Assembly (NCBI GenBank): GCA_910577365.1
Contig: CAJTMU010000098.1
Location: forward strand, 1-8,110
DNA: 8,110 nucleotides
Direction: 5' to 3'
Source: an uncultured Oscillospiraceae bacterium
GTDB lineage: Bacteria > Bacillota > Clostridia > Oscillospirales > Ruminococcaceae
A model generated the notes under the pieces. The model was not told the origin of the DNA. It was given only the letters and a program-made list of their open reading frames with translations, and made no database searches. Position 1 is the first letter of the stretch, and each line of letters starts with the position of its first letter. Of the stretch, positions 4,961-8,110 are shown piece by piece. Position numbers and translations under genes: made by a program.

Positions 4961-5095
4961 TCATTATAGAAAAATGAAAATATTGTGAAATTTTATAACA
5001 CAAACACAATATATTGACCTTTATCTAATGATATGAATGAATTTTCCCCATGGTCGAACAATGTATTTATGCTTTCAGTGCCTGTGCTGTTTCTC

Positions 5096-5125
5096 TTGAC
5101 TAACCGCCGCAAGGCGTGATATAAT
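5096..5125 (+). promoter_or_regulatory. Promoter of the CDF-GNAT operon, with a dyad in the spacer
   Basis: TTGACT (5096-5101) and TATAAT (5120-5125) are separated by 18 bp. The spacer contains the dyad CGCC-GCAA-GGCG (5105-5116). A dyad between -35 and -10 in a slightly long spacer is the layout used by MerR-type activators, although those usually need 19-20 bp; it may equally be a repressor site. The predicted start near 5132 gives a leader of about 200 nt before the CDF start. Confidence 0.75.
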
Positions 5126-5144
5126 AATACAAAACCTGAGTGTA

Positions 5145-5309
5145 TTCACATTAACGCTCAACGCCTATCTTTTGACGGTTTTTAAAAAAATTTTGTTGAA
5201 AATTCTTGAAGTAAATACGGTATATCCAATATATCCAGTACATCTGCGAATTTTCGGCTTGTTCTGTGAAAATTCCGCATCAAAATCCGTGCATTTCGGT
5301 TAATGTGAA
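5145..5309 (+). promoter_or_regulatory. Structured 5' leader of the CDF gene, closed by an 11-bp inverted repeat
   Basis: TTCACATTAAC (5145-5155) and GTTAATGTGAA (5299-5309) are perfect inverse complements that would close a domain of about 165 nt, ending 12 nt before the ribosome site. Inside, TGCGAATTTTC (5245-5255) pairs with GAAAATTCCGCA (5268-5279), an 11-bp stem with one bulged C and a 12-nt loop. An additional GAAAATTC at 5198-5205 can compete for the same GAATTTTC (5248-5255), so two folds exclude each other. A direct repeat TATATCCA (5221-5228, 5230-5237) lies between the competing arms. The pattern suits a metal- or protein-responsive leader. I do not see the conserved GGGGAGUA loop of the Mn yybP-ykoY riboswitch, nor a convincing match to the NiCo riboswitch. 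Confidence 0.5.
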
Positions 5310-5334
5310 CGCGTTTTAAAAGGGGGGAGCCTCG

Positions 5335-6525
5335 GTGCTGTTGGCACGGCTGTTTATAAAGGATTATAAGAATACGGAGAAGCCCGCGGTGCGCTCCGCT
5401 TACGGCAAAATGGCAGGTCTGACAGGAATAGTGTGCAATCTGCTGTTATGTGCGGGAAAGTTTGCAGCAGGGGTGCTGTCGGGAAGTGTGTCGATAACTG
5501 CGGACGCTCTGAATAACCTGTCGGACGCCTCGTCGGGGGTAGTAAGTCTTATAGGCTTCAAGCTCGCTGAAAAATCCGCTGACGAAGAGCATCCTTACGG
5601 TCATGCGCGGTATGAATATTTGGCGGGATTTGTCATGGCGGTTATAATACTTCTTATTGGTGTGGAGCTTCTGCGCGGCAGCGTTGTAAGAATCATACGC
5701 CCCGAAGAAGTGGAGTTCGGTACTGCGGCGCTTGTTGTGCTGGCGGTATCCATAGCAGTGAAAATAGGCATGATGCTTTTTTACGGAAAAACGGCGCGGC
5801 TTATCGGCTCGGATACCCTTAGAACTGCCGCTGCGGACAGCAGAAACGATGTTATCTCTACATCTGCGGTGCTTATTGCCGCGGCAATATCCAAGTTTGC
5901 TTCGGTTCAGCTTGACGGCATAATGGGTGCGGCTGTCGCACTGTTCATACTGTACAGCGGCATCGGTCTGGTAAGGGACGCCATGAATCCGCTTCTTGGA
6001 AAGGCTCCCGATGCGGAGCTGGTGGAAAAGATACGCGCACGTATAATGTCTTATGAGGGAGTTCTTGGTACTCACGATCTGATGATACACGACTACGGAC
6101 CGGCACGTAAATTCGCCAGCGTTCATGTGGAGATGGCGGGAGAGCGCAGTCTGTCGGAAACTCATGAGGTGGTGGATAAGATAGAACGTGATTTCATGCG
6201 GGGCGGGCTGAGCATGCTGGTGCATCTTGACCCGATAGTCACAGAGGACTGCACAACGGGAAAGGTGCATAGGGAGCTTGCGGAGATAGTGCTTAAAATT
6301 GATCCCCGTCTTTCGGTGCATGACATAAGACTTGTTCAGTGCGCGGAGCGCACAAAGTGCGTTTTCGACGTTGTGGTGCCCAAGGGATTTGATATGCCCG
6401 ACAAGGATCTTATTGATGAGATAAGCGGCTTGATGAAAGCCATACACCCCGATTACAGCTGCTATATAACGGTGGACGTAAGCTACGCACCGGTACAGAA
6501 AGGTACAGGCGAAACGGAGGAGTGA
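5335..6525 (+). CDS. Cation diffusion facilitator (CDF) metal exporter, Mn-type site
   Basis: A 396-residue inner-membrane metal/proton antiporter. Six helices are visible at about 27-48, 52-74, 94-113, 129-149, 170-190 and 196-214. The transport site residues are N60-x3-D64 in helix 2 and D168-x3-D172 in helix 5; HPYGH (86-90) follows helix 2. In YiiP-type zinc exporters these positions are DxxxD and HxxxD. Asn/Asp plus DxxxD is reported for manganese members such as MntE, so manganese is the likelier substrate. Residues about 225-300 form the usual cytoplasmic ferredoxin-like domain (GTHDLMIHDYGP...FASVHVEM). Residues about 310-387 look like a second copy (SVHDIRLVQCAE...CVFDVVVP), making the protein about 100 residues longer than YiiP. 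The start is GTG 5335, chosen for GGGGGGAG (5322-5329) six bases upstream. It has its own promoter and long leader and is coupled to the GNAT gene one base downstream. Confidence 0.93.
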   Translation: MLLARLFIKDYKNTEKPAVRSAYGKMAGLTGIVCNLLLCAGKFAAGVLSGSVSITADALNNLSDASSGVVSLIGFKLAEKSADEEHPYGHARYEYLAGFVMAVIILLIGVELLRGSVVRIIRPEEVEFGTAALVVLAVSIAVKIGMMLFYGKTARLIGSDTLRTAAADSRNDVISTSAVLIAAAISKFASVQLDGIMGAAVALFILYSGIGLVRDAMNPLLGKAPDAELVEKIRARIMSYEGVLGTHDLMIHDYGPARKFASVHVEMAGERSLSETHEVVDKIERDFMRGGLSMLVHLDPIVTEDCTTGKVHRELAEIVLKIDPRLSVHDIRLVQCAERTKCVFDVVVPKGFDMPDKDLIDEISGLMKAIHPDYSCYITVDVSYAPVQKGTGETEE

Positions 6526-6526
6526 T

Positions 6527-6979
6527 ATGGCAACGGGGATAAATATAAAAGAGCTTTTCGGAGAGGAAATAGATTCGGCGACAGAGCTTTGCCTAAAGGT
6601 ATTTAATGAGTTTGAGGCTCCCGAATATACCAAGTACGGCGCTGAGGAGTTTTGCAGATTTATCCGCAACAGGGGGTTCATATCCCTGCTTCGGTATTTC
6701 GGGGCATTCGACGGAGAACGAATGGCGGGAATTATCGCCATAAGAGGCGGTTGTCATATCGCGCTGTTTTTTGTTAAAGGGGAATACCACAGGCAAGGGA
6801 TAGGCAGGCGGCTGTTTGAGCGGGCGAAAAAGGAGTGCGGCGAAAAAATCACGGTCAACTCCTCACCCTACGCACTAAAAATATACCGCAGACTGGGTTT
6901 TAAAGAAACGGACGGTGAACAATCAGTGAACGGTCTGAGATTTACGCCTATGGAATATCAAGAGGTAAAAACAGGATAG
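6527..6979 (+). CDS. GNAT-family N-acetyltransferase
   Basis: A 150-residue cytoplasmic acetyltransferase of the GCN5-related family, transferring an acetyl group from acetyl-CoA to an amine; the acceptor is unknown. The acetyl-CoA pyrophosphate loop is RQGIGRR (89-95) after the beta-strand HIALFFV, with helix LFERAKKE following (motif A). Motif B is seen as NSSPYALKIYRRLGFKETD (111-129), where Tyr115/Tyr120 lie in the usual position for the general acid. The N-terminal half (about 10-60) with FNEFEAPEYTKYGAEEF is typical of the small GNATs often annotated as YafP/ElaA-like. The ATG lies one base after the CDF stop, and its ribosome site GGAGGAG is inside the last CDF codons, so translation is coupled. 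Whether the enzyme has anything to do with metal homeostasis cannot be told. Confidence 0.92.
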   Translation: MATGINIKELFGEEIDSATELCLKVFNEFEAPEYTKYGAEEFCRFIRNRGFISLLRYFGAFDGERMAGIIAIRGGCHIALFFVKGEYHRQGIGRRLFERAKKECGEKITVNSSPYALKIYRRLGFKETDGEQSVNGLRFTPMEYQEVKTG

Positions 6980-6988
6980 CGCAAATGG

Positions 6989-7017
6989 TTGACTGACGAT
7001 AAAAAATATGCTATAAT
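6989..7017 (+). promoter_or_regulatory. Near-consensus promoter for the 7221 gene
   Basis: TTGACT (6989-6994) and TATAAT (7012-7017) are separated by 17 bp, one mismatch from consensus. It begins only ten bases after the GNAT stop codon. The predicted start near 7024 leaves a leader of about 195 nt, with hairpins at 7059-7078 and 7144-7163, before the gene at 7221. Confidence 0.85.
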
Positions 7018-7058
7018 ATTTTAAGAAACTGTTCTGTATTTTCTTGTACGCTCCCCTT

Positions 7059-7078
7059 CTGCGGATTTCGCAGTTTTT
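7059..7078 (+). terminator. Short terminator-like hairpin, possibly an attenuator
   Basis: CTGCG (7059-7063) and CGCAG (7069-7073) form a 5-bp stem with a 5-nt loop, followed by five Ts. It lies about 35 bases downstream of the promoter at 6989-7017. It could end read-through from the CDF-GNAT operon or attenuate the new transcript. The stem is short, so termination would be partial. Confidence 0.5.
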
Positions 7079-7143
7079 CGCTTATATTTATGTACATAGA
7101 TTTGTGAAAATTGCTTAAAAGCACTCATGATACGCGGTGCAAT

Positions 7144-7163
7144 CCATATGCTCCGAGATATGG
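7144..7163 (+). repeat. Leader hairpin CCATAT-N8-ATATGG
   Basis: Perfect 6-bp arms at 7144-7149 and 7158-7163 enclose an 8-nt loop in the untranslated leader of the 7221 gene, about 40 bases before its ribosome site. No T-tract follows. It may be a plain RNA stem; the function is unknown. Confidence 0.35.
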
Positions 7164-7220
7164 AACAGGTTTTCGGGAGAAAAGAAATCCTCCAATAATT
7201 TTACGAGGTAGAACGCCGGT

Positions 7221-7955
7221 ATGAAATACTTCTTTCACGCGGACGCGGACAAATACCGCCGCAGGCTGAAAAGCATGATGATAATAGTATTTATGCCGCT
7301 TTTCGCGGTCTGTGTGTTCTGCACGGTAAATCTTGTGATGAATCTCCGAGCGGATACGGACAGAGAATTTATCATTCTTATGTTGGCGGTTATCGCGGGA
7401 ACGGTTTTTGTCGGAATAACGTTCGCTTTTACGGCGTCTTATTTCACCGAAAAGCTGAAGCGGCGTCACAGCCGCTTTACATATTTTGATATTTTGCCTG
7501 ATGCGATGGTTTTCAGCGTGTATGCTGGAGAGTTTGTAAGGTTTGGTGAGCGTGTGATATACAGAAGGCTGTATTTTATTCGCTTTGAGAGTTTCGAAGG
7601 CGTTTCTCGCGACCCGAAAACCGCCCCCGACAGCGTCACGATAAAGGGGGAGATACGTGAGTTTCTTTTGCCCGACAGACATCTGGGATACCATGTGGAG
7701 AACGGCGTTACTTCATTTGACCACGCCGAGCTTAACGAAAGGGGCTTTACGCTGCGCGGCACGCTGGAGGTAAGCGGGCGGCTGGGCAGCACCAAGCGGC
7801 TGGAGCAGTCGATAAACTATTATTTCGGGCAATATAAAAACAAACCTGAAAAAAAGCCTTTCAATATTGCGGAACATATCTCACAAAAGAAAAGGATTTC
7901 TCCGCGAACCTCAAATCCTGCGCTTGACGCTCCCAGCTATGACAGAAAATGGTAA
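7221..7955 (+). CDS. Unrecognised two-helix membrane protein with a cytoplasmic beta-rich domain
   Basis: A 244-residue protein of unknown function. A basic N-terminus (KYRRRLKS) is followed by two hydrophobic helices at about residues 19-40 and 50-73, joined by a short charged loop (LRADTDRE). The basic KLKRRHSR after the second helix indicates that both ends face the cytoplasm. Residues about 85-150 read as alternating short beta-strands (FTYFDILPDAMVFSVYAG, RVIYRRLYFIRFESFEGV). That is reminiscent of the PH-like domains that follow paired membrane helices in many Firmicutes proteins, but this is an impression, not an identification. Residues about 185-202 (GSTKRLEQSINYYFGQYK) look helical. 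The C-terminus is basic and probably disordered. The ribosome site GAGG (7205-7208) is 12 bases from the ATG, rather far. A signal-protein gene follows 49 bases downstream, perhaps in the same transcript. Confidence 0.8.
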   Translation: MKYFFHADADKYRRRLKSMMIIVFMPLFAVCVFCTVNLVMNLRADTDREFIILMLAVIAGTVFVGITFAFTASYFTEKLKRRHSRFTYFDILPDAMVFSVYAGEFVRFGERVIYRRLYFIRFESFEGVSRDPKTAPDSVTIKGEIREFLLPDRHLGYHVENGVTSFDHAELNERGFTLRGTLEVSGRLGSTKRLEQSINYYFGQYKNKPEKKPFNIAEHISQKKRISPRTSNPALDAPSYDRKW

Positions 7956-8004
7956 GAAATTGTATTGAAAATTCGGCTAAAGCCTTAAAATAAAGGAGAC
8001 TATT

Positions 8005-8110
8005 ATGAAACACATAGCTTTTGGATTTTTTGCGTTTGTTACGGCGCTCGCACTTATTCTCTCCCCCGCGCCAGAGTTTTTAGGCGGAAGATACACCTCA
8101 GTAAGCGCGG
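8005..8110 (+). CDS. Start of a secreted or membrane-anchored protein (partial)
   Basis: Thirty-five codons are visible before the right edge. The ATG has an excellent AAAGGAG site (7992-7998) six bases upstream. The protein begins with a hydrophobic segment of about 17 residues (IAFGFFAFVTALALILS) after MKH, then PAPEFLGGRYTSVSA. This is a signal peptide or an N-terminal membrane anchor. No function can be assigned from the fragment. It lies 49 bases after the 7221 gene on the same strand; the gap holds a small GGCT-AA-AGCC dyad but no T-tract, so co-transcription is likely. Confidence 0.75.
   Translation, partial: MKHIAFGFFAFVTALALILSPAPEFLGGRYTSVSA

Larger units (their letters stand above)
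4634..5095. other. Intergenic spacer between ppdK and the CDF gene
   Basis: No convincing protein gene is seen in this stretch. It holds a leftward terminator (4790-4824), a GC-rich hairpin (4828-4861), a 12-base dyad with arms AGACC/GGTCT (4889-4900), and two minus-strand TATAAT hexamers (4968-4963 and 4927-4922). On the plus strand a strong GGGGAGG site precedes an ATG that is followed at once by TAA (4864-4883). A 66-codon minus-strand frame begins with TTG at 4862 but lacks a ribosome site and runs through the terminator. Confidence 0.6.

Noticed and set aside
5132..5334. Known Mn (yybP-ykoY) or NiCo riboswitch in the CDF leader
   Set aside because: The conserved GGGGAGUA loop and its partner are absent, and the NiCo core could not be matched by eye. 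It is kept only as an unassigned structured leader.
5446..6741. 431-codon open frame on the minus strand across the CDF and GNAT genes
   Set aside because: Antisense to two well-recognised genes, rich in Arg, His, Tyr and Ser as mirror frames are, and without a start signal.
7125..7694. 189-codon minus-strand frame
   Set aside because: Antisense to the 7221 gene, with the Arg/His/Tyr-rich composition of a shadow frame.

Overview
The window looks like chromosomal DNA from a low-to-mid GC Gram-positive anaerobe of the Clostridia, most likely a Ruminococcus-type (Oscillospiraceae) organism. The evidence is strong AGGAGG-like ribosome binding sites, consensus TTGACA/TATAAT promoters, AT-rich spacers between moderately GC-rich genes, and a full-length pyruvate,phosphate dikinase of the type fermentative Clostridia use in glycolysis. 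The genus is inferred from gene content and style, not demonstrated.

Left part (1-1825): the first codons of a leftward gene run off the window, behind a perfect-consensus promoter and a leader of about 180 nt. Three small XRE-family helix-turn-helix regulators follow. The first (454-789, +) and third (1424-1759, +) are paralogues with about 86% protein identity. The second (914-1243, -) is a more distant family member between them. It is divergent from the third, and their shared promoter region carries three copies of one operator-like element. Each paralogue ends in the same kind of terminator. Each terminator is followed by a ppdK 3' end: the intact gene on the right, and an 18-codon remnant (854-910) on the left, in frame directly behind the stop codon of the middle regulator. 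A block of 'regulator + terminator + ppdK tail' has therefore been duplicated, with the middle regulator lying between the copies.

Centre (1829-4459, -): ppdK, 876 aa, with all catalytic residues in place, served by an extended -10 promoter with upstream A-tracts.

Spacer 4460-5334: about 875 bp without a convincing protein gene. It holds the ppdK promoter and leader, a strong leftward terminator preceded by a very GC-rich hairpin (a candidate small RNA or attenuator that belongs to no visible gene), and a rightward promoter with a structured leader of about 200 nt.

Right part (5335-8110, +): a cation diffusion facilitator with Mn-type metal-site residues (NxxxD/DxxxD) and a doubled cytoplasmic domain, then a GNAT acetyltransferase one base downstream (translationally coupled). 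A new promoter and a short terminator-like hairpin come next, followed by an unrecognised protein with two membrane helices and the start of another membrane-anchored or secreted protein that runs off the right edge.
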